NCBI GenBank assembly: GCA_024640625.1
Contig: JAHEER010000004.1
Span: 28,756-92,755 of the forward strand
DNA: 64,000 nucleotides
Origin: Desulfobulbaceae bacterium
GTDB lineage: Bacteria; Desulfobacterota; Desulfobulbia; Desulfobulbales; Desulfocapsaceae
Direction: 5' to 3'
Of this stretch, positions 38,380 through 47,761 are shown piece by piece. The stretch's first letter is position 1. Each line of letters starts with the position of its first letter. Both the position numbers and the translations under genes were made by a program. Under the pieces are notes generated by a model. The model did no database searches. It saw only the letters and a list, made by a program, of their open reading frames with translations, and had not been told where the DNA came from.

Positions 38380-40191
38380 CTAGCCGTGCGGGCCAGGCTT
38401 TCTTTTTCTTTTCCCTTGCCCGGCAGCCGATTGTGTGCCGGCGGAGAGCCGTCTCCCCGAAAAAGCACGCTCTATGATCCGGCGCTGCCGCCTTCGTTCT
38501 GCTTTGTTTTTGGCAACCGCAATAGTGCTGTCCCGGTCACGGTGCCGGCCGCTCACATACATGGCCGTCGATAAGGTGCCGGGCGTCGGGGTGAAATCCT
38601 GGAATTGGCGAACGGTGAGCCCCAGGCGCTTCATCTTTTTCACCATTCTGCGGGTATGTTCCTCGGTGCAGCCCGGGTGGGCGCTGATAATGTAGGGGGT
38701 GAGGCCCGCCTTTTTCTCGAGCCTTGCAGATATCTTTCTGAAGAGTTGGACAAAGCCGACCAGCCGGTCATGCCCCTCTTTGTGCATCAGGGCCAGAATT
38801 TCTGGTTCGGTGTGCTCGGGGGCAATTTTGAGATTGCCCGGGGTGTGGTCCCTGATCAGTTTTTCAAGCAGCATCGGTGTGTGCTGCAGCAGTTCGAGAC
38901 GCAAACCTGAGGATATAAACAGATGCTTGACGCGGTCCAGGTCGGCGACCTTGGTGAGCAGCTCGAGAAACAGGTGCTCGTTGAAGACGAGGTTCTTGCA
39001 GATCTCGGGATAAAGGCAGTCATGCTGTGGACAGGAGCCGATGGCGCAGCGGGTGCCGAAGAGATTGGCGGTGGGACCGCCAAGATCGGTGATGGTGCCG
39101 TCAAATCCGGAGCTGGAGGCAACCGTCTCGACCTCGGCGACGACTGAGTCGATGGAGCGGCTGGTAATCCGAGGTCCCTGGTGCCTGGTGATGGCACAAA
39201 ACGAGCAGTTTCCGTAACAGCCGCGAACAATGGTCACCGAGTTCCTGATCATCTTGTAGGCCGGCACATCCGGCGTTGACGGATGCGGCCGGCGGCTGAA
39301 ACCGAGTTGGTAGAGTTGATCCATTTCCGGGGGGTCCAGCGCTTTGGCCGGGGGGTGCTGGACAATCCACGAGGCTTGCTGTCGCTGCACCAGCAGCCGA
39401 TCGGCGCGGGAGCGAGCCAGGCGGTCAATGATTCGTTCAGCCTTCATAAATTGGCTTGGATCAGACTGAATCTCATCCCAGCCGGGCAGCATCACCATTT
39501 TCTGTTTTCTTTCCAGACAATCCTGTGTGAAGCCGGCCATCTCCGCTGCATTCATTCGTCTGCAGGTGCCGGCAATCCCATTCAGGGGCTGGCTGCTATC
39601 CAGCAGTTTTGCCGCTTCAACCACTGCTCGCTCGGCCATGCCGTAAATAAGTAAAGTTCCTTTGGCGTCGCTCAGGTGAGATCCCCTGAGGCGGTTCTGC
39701 TGGTAATCGAAGTGGACGAAGCGACGCAGGGAAGATTCGATGCCGCCCAGAATAATCGGTGTCTGGGGAAACGCTCTCTTCGCCAGGTTGGCATAGATAA
39801 GGACGGCGCGGTCCGGGCGGTAGCGGTTGGTTTTATCCCGGTCGTCCGAGCGCCAGGGCGACCCTCCGGGGGAATAGGCATCAAAATCACGTACTTTACC
39901 GGTGGCACTGTAGTTGGCTACTATCGAATCAAGATTGCCGCCACTGATCCCAAAAAAAAGCCGGGGCCTGCCGAAACGACGAAAATCATCCTCGCTGTCG
40001 TAACGGGGTTGCGGGAGAATGGCCACCCGATACCCTTGCGCTTCAAGCAGCCGGCCGATCAGGGCGATACCGAACGAGGGGTGATCCACATAGGCATCGC
40101 CGCTGACCAGCACAATATCGATATCTTCCCAGCCCCGGGTCCTGCATTCCCTGAGCGTGGTTGGCAAGGGTTGTACGCTATTATTCGGCAT
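38380..40191 (-). CDS. ygiQ: YgiQ family radical SAM protein (UPF0313)
   Basis: A 603-residue protein with an N-terminal B12-binding-like domain (about residues 20-150; VLVSGDAYVDHPSFG) and a radical-SAM core holding the cluster motif GCYGNCSFCAITRHQGP (C-x3-C-x2-C). The C-terminal tail is Arg/Lys-rich. The function of this family is not established. The stop codon overlaps a plus-strand TAG in a shared CTAG. The open 373-base region 40192-40564 upstream contains repeat copy B and the start of nth. Confidence 0.93.
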   Translation of the reverse strand: MPNNSVQPLPTTLRECRTRGWEDIDIVLVSGDAYVDHPSFGIALIGRLLEAQGYRVAILPQPRYDSEDDFRRFGRPRLFFGISGGNLDSIVANYSATGKVRDFDAYSPGGSPWRSDDRDKTNRYRPDRAVLIYANLAKRAFPQTPIILGGIESSLRRFVHFDYQQNRLRGSHLSDAKGTLLIYGMAERAVVEAAKLLDSSQPLNGIAGTCRRMNAAEMAGFTQDCLERKQKMVMLPGWDEIQSDPSQFMKAERIIDRLARSRADRLLVQRQQASWIVQHPPAKALDPPEMDQLYQLGFSRRPHPSTPDVPAYKMIRNSVTIVRGCYGNCSFCAITRHQGPRITSRSIDSVVAEVETVASSSGFDGTITDLGGPTANLFGTRCAIGSCPQHDCLYPEICKNLVFNEHLFLELLTKVADLDRVKHLFISSGLRLELLQHTPMLLEKLIRDHTPGNLKIAPEHTEPEILALMHKEGHDRLVGFVQLFRKISARLEKKAGLTPYIISAHPGCTEEHTRRMVKKMKRLGLTVRQFQDFTPTPGTLSTAMYVSGRHRDRDSTIAVAKNKAERRRQRRIIERAFSGRRLSAGTQSAAGQGKRKRKPGPHG

Positions 40192-40369
40192 CGTAGGTCG
40201 CAGCCATCTAATGTTTCAAGGTAGAGGGCTTCATTAGTACCGCAGATGGCCGAGTGCTGCCAGCACCATTTCTTCACAGCGTATGGGGATCCAAGCCATC
40301 TCCGCCTGCTTCGCTCTGGGTTATGGCTTTGCGCATCCCACTTCCGCGCAGTTTCGCTGGCTCCTTGCC

Positions 40370-40414
40370 CGCGCCTTGCCTGATACGTCACTTTGAACTT
40401 TTGTCGTTGGCTAT
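40370..40414 (+). repeat. degenerate intergenic repeat, copy B
   Basis: Shares a 14-base identity with copy A (30254-30267) and about 33 of 45 bases overall. It lies in the 373-base gap between divergent ygiQ and nth, which contains no other feature that I can support. Confidence 0.5.
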
Positions 40415-40564
40415 CATTGTAGTGGTCTGCTTCCCGGGCCGACCGCGGCCTCGATTTAAAATGGACCGGAATCACAAAAAGTTAAGAAAGATTATTGTCA
40501 TATCTCATTTGTTATGTAGAATTGGGCGGGGAACGCGAAAACGTTAAATTATGATAACCTTTGG

Positions 40565-41224
40565 GTGAGCGTGGTCAGGATAGGGAGGTTTCTCGACAGC
40601 CTGGAAAAAGAGGTGATGAAGTATCGGGTGCCGGTGGTCGATCTCATCGGTGTCCAAAGCCGTGACAGTTACCGGGTACTGATCGCCACCATCCTTTCCT
40701 CCCGCACCAAGGATGAAGTGACTGCGGTGGCCTCGGCCCGCCTATTCGACCGTGCCCCCGATATCGACAGCCTGGCCGGCTTGTCGGAGAATCAGATTCG
40801 CGAACTTATCTATCCGGTGGGGTTTTATAAGACCAAGGCGACCCACCTGCAGAAAACGGCCCTGATCCTAAAAGACGCCTGGGGGGGCGTGGTTCCCGAC
40901 ACCATCGAGGAACTGGTACAACTACCCGGGGTGGGAAGGAAGACGGCTAATCTCGTACTGTCGGTCGCTTTCAACAAACCGGCCATCTGTGTCGATACCC
41001 ATGTTCACCGGATCATGAACATCTGGGGGTATGTACGGACCAAAACGCCGCTGGAAACAGAGACGGCCTTGCGAAAAAAACTGCCACGTAAATATTGGCA
41101 AAAGGTCAACCGTATCCTGGTAGCCTTTGGACAGGGAAAGTGTAAACCGGTGGCCCCCCATTGTGACGAGTGCATTCTGGAACCTGATTGTGCAAAGATA
41201 AATGTCGTGCCCAGAAAAGTTTGA
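40565..41224 (+). CDS. nth: endonuclease III
   Basis: A 219-residue DNA glycosylase/AP lyase for oxidised pyrimidines. The helix-hairpin-helix LPGVGRKTANLVL carries the catalytic lysine region, the catalytic aspartate lies in VDTHVHR, and the C-terminal 4Fe-4S loop is C-x6-C-x2-C-x5-C (CKPVAPHCDECILEPDC). It begins with GTG (a second GTG is 2 codons on), with no strong ribosome site, so expression may be low. The response regulator follows after 13 bases. Confidence 0.94.
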   Translation: MSVVRIGRFLDSLEKEVMKYRVPVVDLIGVQSRDSYRVLIATILSSRTKDEVTAVASARLFDRAPDIDSLAGLSENQIRELIYPVGFYKTKATHLQKTALILKDAWGGVVPDTIEELVQLPGVGRKTANLVLSVAFNKPAICVDTHVHRIMNIWGYVRTKTPLETETALRKKLPRKYWQKVNRILVAFGQGKCKPVAPHCDECILEPDCAKINVVPRKV

Positions 41225-41237
41225 ACAGGAATGGATC

Positions 41238-41909
41238 ATGGAGAAGAGTCAGGAAACATGCCGAATATTGTTGGCAGACGATCACGTACTGATTCGCCAC
41301 GGTATCAGAATAATTCTCTCCAGCGATGCCAATCTGGAAATCGTCTGGGAGGTGAGCAACGGTGACGAGTTGCTGGACCGGCTCAAGGAAACCGTTGTCG
41401 ATCTGCTGATTCTCGACATCTCGATGCCCAAGGTGAGCGGTATAGAACTCACGGAAATTCTGAAAAAAAGGTACCCGGGTTTGAAGATCCTGGTGCTGAC
41501 CATGCACAAGAACATCAGATTCCTACGCCGGGCAATCGCGGCCGGGGCGGATGGCTACCTGGTGAAGAGCGACACCGAACAGGAAATCATATCCGCCATC
41601 CGCAAGATCCGTGAGGGCAACACCTATATCTCTCCCTGTCTGGAAAACGACTTCGCCGAAGAAATGCTCAGCACCTATCGTAATCCTTCTTCCTCTAAAA
41701 CCTTCAGGGGATTGACAAAGCGTGAAAAACAGGTTCTCGGGCTGGTGGTCGACGGTTTGACATCCAAACAGATTGCCGCCAATCTGGGTCTGAGCCCGCG
41801 AACCGTTGACCATCACCGGGCCAGTCTGTTGAAAAAATTCGCTATGAAGAACAGTGTCGATCTGGTCAACTTCGCCATCAAAAACGGCTATGTAACTCTC
41901 GAAGTGTAA
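41238..41909 (+). CDS. NarL/FixJ family response regulator
   Basis: A 223-residue two-component regulator. The receiver domain (about residues 8-125) has the acidic pair ADDH, the phosphoacceptor Asp60 in LILDISMPK and the signalling Lys in LVKSDTEQE. The C-terminal LuxR-type HTH (about 160-220) reads LTKREKQVLGLVVDGLTSKQ followed by IAANLGLSPRTVDHH. ATG 41238 has AGGA upstream; an earlier ATG overlapping nth adds unrelated residues. No kinase is adjacent, so the sensor must be elsewhere; the upstream signal is unknown. Confidence 0.93.
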   Translation: MEKSQETCRILLADDHVLIRHGIRIILSSDANLEIVWEVSNGDELLDRLKETVVDLLILDISMPKVSGIELTEILKKRYPGLKILVLTMHKNIRFLRRAIAAGADGYLVKSDTEQEIISAIRKIREGNTYISPCLENDFAEEMLSTYRNPSSSKTFRGLTKREKQVLGLVVDGLTSKQIAANLGLSPRTVDHHRASLLKKFAMKNSVDLVNFAIKNGYVTLEV

Positions 41910-42363
41910 GTTCGCGGCCGCGCATCTCCAGCCGCTTAGATCCCACTGGAGTCTTTTCCCACCGGTTGTTCCCCTCGTGGCACGGGGTTGTCAGGGGGCG
42001 GCGCACGGCAGGTGCTATCCTGAAACCACTGATGCTGGCTGTGGTCAGAACCTGCGAAAATATTTTTCCAGGCCTCGTGTTGTTTTAGCAAGATACCAAT
42101 AGTGAGTTTGGCGGAGAGATAAGTGCACAGCGCGGTTGGGGCCGGGAAATAGGTACATTTACCCAATGAGATTTAGGTAGTTGTCTCGATTGTTTTTTGC
42201 CTTTGATGGGGGTAAATCTGGAGCCTCAAATTGTCAGCATGCAGGGCAAAAAATTCTTCTGAGCTGTTGAAAGTTCACCACCCTTTAGCAACTCTCCAAT
42301 GGTCGGATTATTTGGTGCGGGCTACTGCATGCTGCGGCAACAGGTTCAAGGCAGGATGATTTC
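41910..42363 (+). other. 454-base intergenic region with two dyad structures, before HU
   Basis: No ORF is supported. Bases 42008-42055 fold into a bulged hairpin: GCAGGT pairs with ACCTGC and CTGA-CCAC pairs with GTGG-TCAG. A 10-base perfect inverted repeat, CAGCATGCAG (42235-42244) and CTGCATGCTG (42325-42334), flanks an 80-base segment ending 30 bases before the HU start. The promoter and possible control sites of the HU gene must be here. Confidence 0.45.
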
Positions 42364-42642
42364 ATGAACAAAGCAGAACTGATTGAGCAGATAGCAGAAT
42401 CGAGTGGAGTAACCAAAGTCACTGCAAAAAAGGCACTCGACTCCTTCCTGACCAATATGGGCAAAGCCATGCAACAGGGGGAACGGGTGATCGTCTCCGG
42501 TTTCGGCTCCTTTCATATCTCCGAGAGGGCGGAACAGACGGGTAGAAATCCCCAGACAGGAGAGACTATTTCCATTCCCGCCCATAAGGTGGTCAAGTTC
42601 AGACCGGGCAAAAAGCTGCGCTCTGTGGTCATGGAAAGCTGA
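42364..42642 (+). CDS. HU family DNA-binding protein
   Basis: A 92-residue histone-like protein: MNKAELIEQIAESSGVTK start, VSGFGSFHISERAEQTGRNP arm with the conserved proline, and the PAHKVVKFRPGKKLR tail. More HU-like than the protein at 3543-3827. It lies alone, converging on lgt (gap 6 bases). Confidence 0.95.
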   Translation: MNKAELIEQIAESSGVTKVTAKKALDSFLTNMGKAMQQGERVIVSGFGSFHISERAEQTGRNPQTGETISIPAHKVVKFRPGKKLRSVVMES

Positions 42643-42648
42643 GGTCTC

Positions 42649-43461
42649 TTACGGCTTCGCCGGGCCGGTCCTGGTAAGCTGATACCAGAGCAGCAGGCCG
42701 GCGGCGACCATCAAAGAGCACAATATCTGGCCCATGGAAAAGGGACCGATGAGGCCGATCTGGGCGTCGGGTTCACGAGTATACTCGATAAAGAACCGGA
42801 GAATACCGTAGCCCATGAAAAACAGGGCCAGCAGCGAGCCGTGGGGCCACAAACGATGACCCTGGTAGGGTTTGCTGCGCAGTGACCAGAGCACTATGAA
42901 GAGAACAAGTCCCTCAAAGAAGGCTTCATAGAGCTGTGAAGGATGGCGGGACAGCGCTCCGCCGCCAGGAAAAACCATTGCCCAGGGCAGTTCCGAGGGG
43001 CGGCCGAATAATTCGCCGTTGATAAAGTTGCCCACTCTGCCGAGTCCGAGGCCGATTGGCATGGTGATTATGTAGGTGTCGGCCGTCCTGAAGAAGGGTA
43101 TCTTTTTTTTCCGGCAGTACCACCATCCACCGACAAACAGACCAATAGCTCCCCCGTGAAACGACATTCCGCCGGACCAGGTGGCGGCTATCTCAAGTGG
43201 ATGCGAGAGGTAATAGCCTGGATTGTAAAACAGCACATAGCCCAGTCGGGCACCGATGATCATCGACACGATCAAGGCGATGTTGAGGTTCTCGAAATTG
43301 TCCTGCAATTGGGGAAATGAGCGCCGTTTCAACTGGTATCTGACCAGCAGATAGGAGGCAGTGAAACCGAGCACATACATGAGTCCATACCAGCGAAGCT
43401 GGAGGGGACCGATGTGCAGCAGGACGGGATCGATGTCGGGGAAGGCGAGCATCTGCATCAT
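42649..43461 (-). CDS. lgt: prolipoprotein diacylglyceryl transferase
   Basis: Lgt (270 residues) moves diacylglycerol from phosphatidylglycerol to the lipobox cysteine of prelipoproteins. Seven hydrophobic segments, the signature [20 protein letters not shown] (Lgt motif with conserved Arg, Asn, Glu), and HPSQLYEA are present. It overlaps mnmG by 4 bases and is the last gene of the minus-strand block beginning at rpmH. Confidence 0.96.
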   Translation of the reverse strand: MMQMLAFPDIDPVLLHIGPLQLRWYGLMYVLGFTASYLLVRYQLKRRSFPQLQDNFENLNIALIVSMIIGARLGYVLFYNPGYYLSHPLEIAATWSGGMSFHGGAIGLFVGGWWYCRKKKIPFFRTADTYIITMPIGLGLGRVGNFINGELFGRPSELPWAMVFPGGGALSRHPSQLYEAFFEGLVLFIVLWSLRSKPYQGHRLWPHGSLLALFFMGYGILRFFIEYTREPDAQIGLIGPFSMGQILCSLMVAAGLLLWYQLTRTGPAKP

Positions 43462-45383
43462 TCTCCGGCTTTGCCTGGTGTCCCGGGACCAGTCCTGGAG
43501 CGATACTTTCTGAGGTGAACCTGAAGGATAGAGATGGCGGCCGGGGTTATCCCCGAAATCCTGGAGGCCTGGCCCAGCGACAGCGGTTTGACCCGACTCA
43601 GTTTCTCGACCACCTCGTTGGACAAACCGGAAAGCGTCGTATAATCGAGATCAGATGGAATTTTGGTGGATTCCAGCTTCTTGAAACGGCTGACTTGCTC
43701 GTTCTGCCGCTCTATATAGCCCTTGTATTTCACCCGCAGTTGAATTTCCTCGCTGAAGCGGGAGTTGTTCAGCTCTTCTAGGCGCTGTCGCCGCTCCCCG
43801 CTGCACAACTCAGACAGGTTGGTGATCTGCAACTCCGGTCTTCTGAGCAGATCGGCCAGACTTGACTTCTGCTTGAGGCCGGTGCTGCCGAGGCGGCCCA
43901 GTATACCGTCGATGGCGGCCGATGGCTTCAGCCAGGTAGTTTCAAGAAGCCCGATACCGGCCTCGATCTCCTTTTGCTTGGCGACGAAAAATTCATACTG
44001 CTCTTGTGGCAGTAAACCAATTGCACGACCGATCTCCGAGAGCCTGGCGTCGGCGTTGTCCTCGCGGAGAAGCAACCGGTACTCGGCCCGGGAAGTGAAG
44101 AGTCGATAGGGTTCCTTGGTGCCCCTGGTAATCAGATCGTCGATCAGCACACCGATGTAGGCTTCGGACCTGTCTATGACCAAGGGCTCGATATCCCGGC
44201 AGTAGTGGACCGCGTTGATGCCGCCGATGATGCCCTGGGCCGCTGCTTCTTCGTACCCGGACGTACCGTTGATCTGGCCGGCCAGAAAAAGTCCTCGAAT
44301 TCTTTTGGTCTCGAGCGACGGCAGAAGTTCCAGGGGATCGACGTAGTCATATTCAATGGCATACCCTGAGCGGACGATGACCGCATTCTCGAGCCCCTTG
44401 ATGCTCTTGATCATTGCCGCCTGGGTGGCCAGCGGCAGGCTGGTGGGCAGACCGTTGGGATAGACCTCGGTGGTTTCTATGCCTTCGGGTTCCAGGAAAA
44501 TCTGATGCCTCAGTTTTTCCGGAAAACGCATGACCTTGTCTTCTATAGAAGGGCAGTAGCGGGCGCCGACCCCCTCGATGATCCCGGCGTATAAAGGCGA
44601 CTGGTCAATGGAAGCCCTGATGATCTGATGGGTTGTCTCGTTGGTGTAGGTAATGTGGCAGGGGAACTGGGGCTGTCGATATTCTCCCTTGTTGGTGAAA
44701 GAGAAAAATGTTGGCGGCTGATCGGAGTACTGAGGTTCGAGTTCCGAGTAGTCGATGGTATTGGCGTCCAGGCGCGGCACCGTGCCGGTCTTCATCCGAC
44801 CAACAGCAAAGCCCTGCCCCCGGAACCATGAGGCCAGGCTCAGCGACGGGGAATCCCCCATGCGGCCGGCCGGAAAGTTTTTCAGTCCAACGTGGATCAG
44901 GCCGTTGAGAAAAGTGCCCGTAGCCACGACCACCGCCTTTACCTCGATCTCTTCATCCAGTGACGTGCGCAGCCCGGTGATTTGGTTGTTCTTGACGAGC
45001 AGCTCATCGACCGTGGTCTGACGAATGGTCAGATTCTCCTGGTTTTCGAGAATTTTCTTCATCCGCAGCCGGTAGAGCAGCCTGTCGGCCTGGGCTCGTG
45101 AAGATCTGACCGCAGGTCCCTTGCTGGTGTTGAGGCGGCGAAACTGAATGGAGGTTTCATCGATATTTTTGGCCATCTCACCGCCCAGTGCGTCAATTTC
45201 ACGTACCAGATGGCCTTTAGCCAGTCCACCTATGGCTGGATTGCAGGACATGGCTCCGATGGTATCAAGATTGATCACGCAGGCCAGGGTCTTGCAGCCC
45301 ATGCGGGCAGCCGCGAGGGCGGCCTCGCAACCGGCGTGTCCGGCTCCAATGACAGCAATGTCAAACTTTTGTAAGTCAACCAT
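43458..45383 (-). CDS. mnmG: tRNA uridine-5-carboxymethylaminomethyl modification enzyme MnmG
   Basis: A 641-residue FAD enzyme that, with MnmE, modifies U34 of several tRNAs. The FAD motif [19 protein letters not shown], the [11 protein letters not shown] loop (Cys conserved) and the C-terminal helical domain are intact. MnmE is encoded upstream in the same block, with a methyltransferase gene between. Confidence 0.97.
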   Translation of the reverse strand: MVDLQKFDIAVIGAGHAGCEAALAAARMGCKTLACVINLDTIGAMSCNPAIGGLAKGHLVREIDALGGEMAKNIDETSIQFRRLNTSKGPAVRSSRAQADRLLYRLRMKKILENQENLTIRQTTVDELLVKNNQITGLRTSLDEEIEVKAVVVATGTFLNGLIHVGLKNFPAGRMGDSPSLSLASWFRGQGFAVGRMKTGTVPRLDANTIDYSELEPQYSDQPPTFFSFTNKGEYRQPQFPCHITYTNETTHQIIRASIDQSPLYAGIIEGVGARYCPSIEDKVMRFPEKLRHQIFLEPEGIETTEVYPNGLPTSLPLATQAAMIKSIKGLENAVIVRSGYAIEYDYVDPLELLPSLETKRIRGLFLAGQINGTSGYEEAAAQGIIGGINAVHYCRDIEPLVIDRSEAYIGVLIDDLITRGTKEPYRLFTSRAEYRLLLREDNADARLSEIGRAIGLLPQEQYEFFVAKQKEIEAGIGLLETTWLKPSAAIDGILGRLGSTGLKQKSSLADLLRRPELQITNLSELCSGERRQRLEELNNSRFSEEIQLRVKYKGYIERQNEQVSRFKKLESTKIPSDLDYTTLSGLSNEVVEKLSRVKPLSLGQASRISGITPAAISILQVHLRKYRSRTGPGTPGKAGE

Positions 45384-45407
45384 GAAAGGCGGTTCCGGTA
45401 GGCTGCA

Positions 45408-46259
45408 TCAGGAGCGTGACGGTATGTCGTGTATTGACCATGACAACAGCGCCCAGCGCTGTGGCAGGCTCCTTCTCACGACAAGCTGGCCAGCCTCCCG
45501 CTTAACTATTCTATTTTTAACGTATTTTTCAAGAAGTTGTCGCTCTTCTGGCTGCAGGTCTTTGAACATCCAGGCGTAGCCCTCAACCGCTCGTTCCAGG
45601 TTCTCAAATCGCTGATCCCGCTCCAGCTCCAGAATTGCGATCCGGGGATGGATGCCCAGTCGATAGAGCATATTGACGGTATAAATATAGTCGGGACCGG
45701 AACTGAATTTCCTGTTCAGGGCCGCAAAAGCCTCGGGGTCGAATGGCGAGGGGGCGATGCGTTCGGCCACATGGATGGCGCTCCTGGCAAAGCGTCCCAG
45801 CTTCTGGAGAGCGCCGGCAAGATCAGGGATATTCATCGATCTCGAGGCAATCACCAGGTCGTGGGAATCAACCCCGAAATCCGCCCAGTTGTCCTCCCAG
45901 CTGCAGTGTAGTGTGGTGATGTTGTCGATGCCCTGGTGGGCGGCCTGGTCATTCAATATATCGAGCATACCCTGGGAATAGTCGATGGCGGTCACCTGCC
46001 TGACCCGTTTTGCAATCGGCAGTGCCAGAGTGCCCGGGCCGCACCCCACATCGAGGACGCTGACTCCCGGGTCCAGATCGAGATGGTCAACAAAAAGGTC
46101 CGCGTAAGCCGAGTCAATGGTTCGGCCGGCAAAGGCTTCGGCCTTTTTGTCCCAGTCCTTGGCAGCCTTGCTCTTCCACGATTTGGTGGAGCGGCTCTGC
46201 TGCCAGAGGTGCTGCCAGTCGATGTCATCGTAGACAATGATGTGCTGCGAATCGGTCAT
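45408..46259 (-). CDS. class I SAM-dependent methyltransferase
   Basis: A 283-residue methyltransferase with the motif I glycine-rich loop SVLDVGCGPGTLALPIAK (about residue 70), acidic VTAIDYSQGMLDIL, and motif IV region DLVIASRSMN. The substrate is not recognised. In many genomes rsmG sits beside mnmG, but the RsmG signature is absent and the N-terminus is different. The short gaps (24 and 18 bases) to mnmG and mnmE show that it belongs to the operon. Confidence 0.85.
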   Translation of the reverse strand: MTDSQHIIVYDDIDWQHLWQQSRSTKSWKSKAAKDWDKKAEAFAGRTIDSAYADLFVDHLDLDPGVSVLDVGCGPGTLALPIAKRVRQVTAIDYSQGMLDILNDQAAHQGIDNITTLHCSWEDNWADFGVDSHDLVIASRSMNIPDLAGALQKLGRFARSAIHVAERIAPSPFDPEAFAALNRKFSSGPDYIYTVNMLYRLGIHPRIAILELERDQRFENLERAVEGYAWMFKDLQPEERQLLEKYVKNRIVKREAGQLVVRRSLPQRWALLSWSIHDIPSRS

Positions 46260-46277
46260 GAACTTACTTTGGTCTTT

Positions 46278-47666
46278 TTACTTGCCCAGGCAAAACTGTT
46301 CGAAAATCACGTCAAGTACATCTTCGGTGGTCGTTTCGCCGACGATATCGCCCAACTGGTCGAGACAGTCGAGGAGGTCGATCGTGATCAGGTCATTGTG
46401 CAGGCCGCCGGCCAGTCCCTCGGCCACCCGGTTGAGGGACTGCAATCCTTTCTCCATGGCGGTTTTGTGCCTCAGGTTGGGGGTGCAGCCTTCCTCCTGC
46501 CACTGCTCTCTGCCTCCCGTGATGCGTCGAAATATCTGCTGTTTCAGCTGCTCGAGTCCGGTCTGTTCACGAGCGGAAATTTCCACGGCTTCGGCAACGA
46601 TGCGAGGGTGCTCCTGGCGTTTTAGACGCGATTCGAGATCGCATTTGTTGATCACCGTGAGAAGCGGCTTGTGGTTCACGGTCTCGAACAGGGAGACATC
46701 TTCATCGTCAATCGGTTTTGAGCCGTCTACCAGGAAGAGCACCAGGTCCGCCCGGTTTATCGATTCTCTGGCCCGCCTGATGCCAAGCTGTTCAACCTCC
46801 TCGACCTCCTCGCGGATGCCTGCAGTATCGATGATACGGACGGGAATGCCGCAAATATCGATATACTCCTCAATGGTATCTCTCGTGGTGCCGGGAATCG
46901 AGGTTACCAGGGCCCGCTCCTCCTGCAGCAAGGTGTTGAGCAGGCTCGATTTACCGACGTTGGGACGGCCGATGATGACGATCGAAACCCCTTCCCGGAC
47001 GATACGGCCGTCGTCGGCCTGAGCGATAAGTTTTTCCAGCGGTGCACGCACCTCCGTCCTGAGCCTGGCGTTCATGGCCTGGTGATCCGCTATTTCGATT
47101 TCCTCCTCCGGAAAATCGATGGCCGTTTCCAGCAGGGCGCGAATTTCGACCAGAGAAGCACGCAGCTTATCAACTTCTTTGTAGAGAGAACCGCTCATCT
47201 GCTCCAGGGCAAGATCGACGCCCTTTCTGGTGCGGGCCGAAAGTACATCGATCACTGCCTCGGCCCGGGTCAGGTCGATACGGCCGTTAAGAAAGGCGCG
47301 CTTGGTGAATTCTCCCGGCTCAGCCAGCTGCACACCGTGGTCAAGTATCAGCTCCAGCACCGATTGAAGAACCAGAAAACCACCGTGGCAGTGTATCTCG
47401 ACGACATCCTCCCTGGTGTAGGTTTTGGGCGCCTGCATGAACACCACCAGCACTTCATCGAGAAGTTTAGCCTGCTGCGGATCGTTTATGGTACCGTAAT
47501 ATAGGCGATGAGAGTCGAAGGAGCAGGGCGGATTGGCCGGGGTGAAGACGTGTTTGAGGATGCGCAGCGCTTCGCTGCCGCTGATCCTGATAATGCCTAT
47601 GCCGCCTGCTCCGGGCGGAGTCGAAATTGCCGCTATGGTGCTGTTGTCGTGGGCCGGGGAACTCAT
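46278..47666 (-). CDS. mnmE: tRNA modification GTPase MnmE
   Basis: A 462-residue GTPase acting with MnmG at U34. The N-terminal formyl-THF binding domain starts TIAAISTPPGAGGIGIIR; the G domain has GRPNVGKSSLLN, the T-x-R-D-T switch, and D-T-A-G-I-R-E; the C-terminal catalytic cysteine motif ends the protein as FCLGK. The start at 47666 has GGAGAA 8 bases upstream and matches family length; an ATG 54 bases earlier is less likely. Confidence 0.96.
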   Translation of the reverse strand: MSSPAHDNSTIAAISTPPGAGGIGIIRISGSEALRILKHVFTPANPPCSFDSHRLYYGTINDPQQAKLLDEVLVVFMQAPKTYTREDVVEIHCHGGFLVLQSVLELILDHGVQLAEPGEFTKRAFLNGRIDLTRAEAVIDVLSARTRKGVDLALEQMSGSLYKEVDKLRASLVEIRALLETAIDFPEEEIEIADHQAMNARLRTEVRAPLEKLIAQADDGRIVREGVSIVIIGRPNVGKSSLLNTLLQEERALVTSIPGTTRDTIEEYIDICGIPVRIIDTAGIREEVEEVEQLGIRRARESINRADLVLFLVDGSKPIDDEDVSLFETVNHKPLLTVINKCDLESRLKRQEHPRIVAEAVEISAREQTGLEQLKQQIFRRITGGREQWQEEGCTPNLRHKTAMEKGLQSLNRVAEGLAGGLHNDLITIDLLDCLDQLGDIVGETTTEDVLDVIFEQFCLGK

Positions 47667-47761
47667 TGATGGTTCTCCAAAAACCCACAGGCCGGACAGT
47701 GATGCCCGGTCTGCGGGCACAGATGCGTGCTTACAGCTGAAGGTCCGGGTGGTGCAGTTAT

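Noticed and set aside
41936..42166. Minus-strand open frame of 76 codons in the region before HU
   Set aside because: No ribosome site, atypical composition and overlap with the bulged hairpin.
45408..46259. rsmG (16S rRNA G527 methyltransferase)
   Set aside because: Position fits, but the sequence lacks the RsmG signature and has a different N-terminus and C-terminal half.
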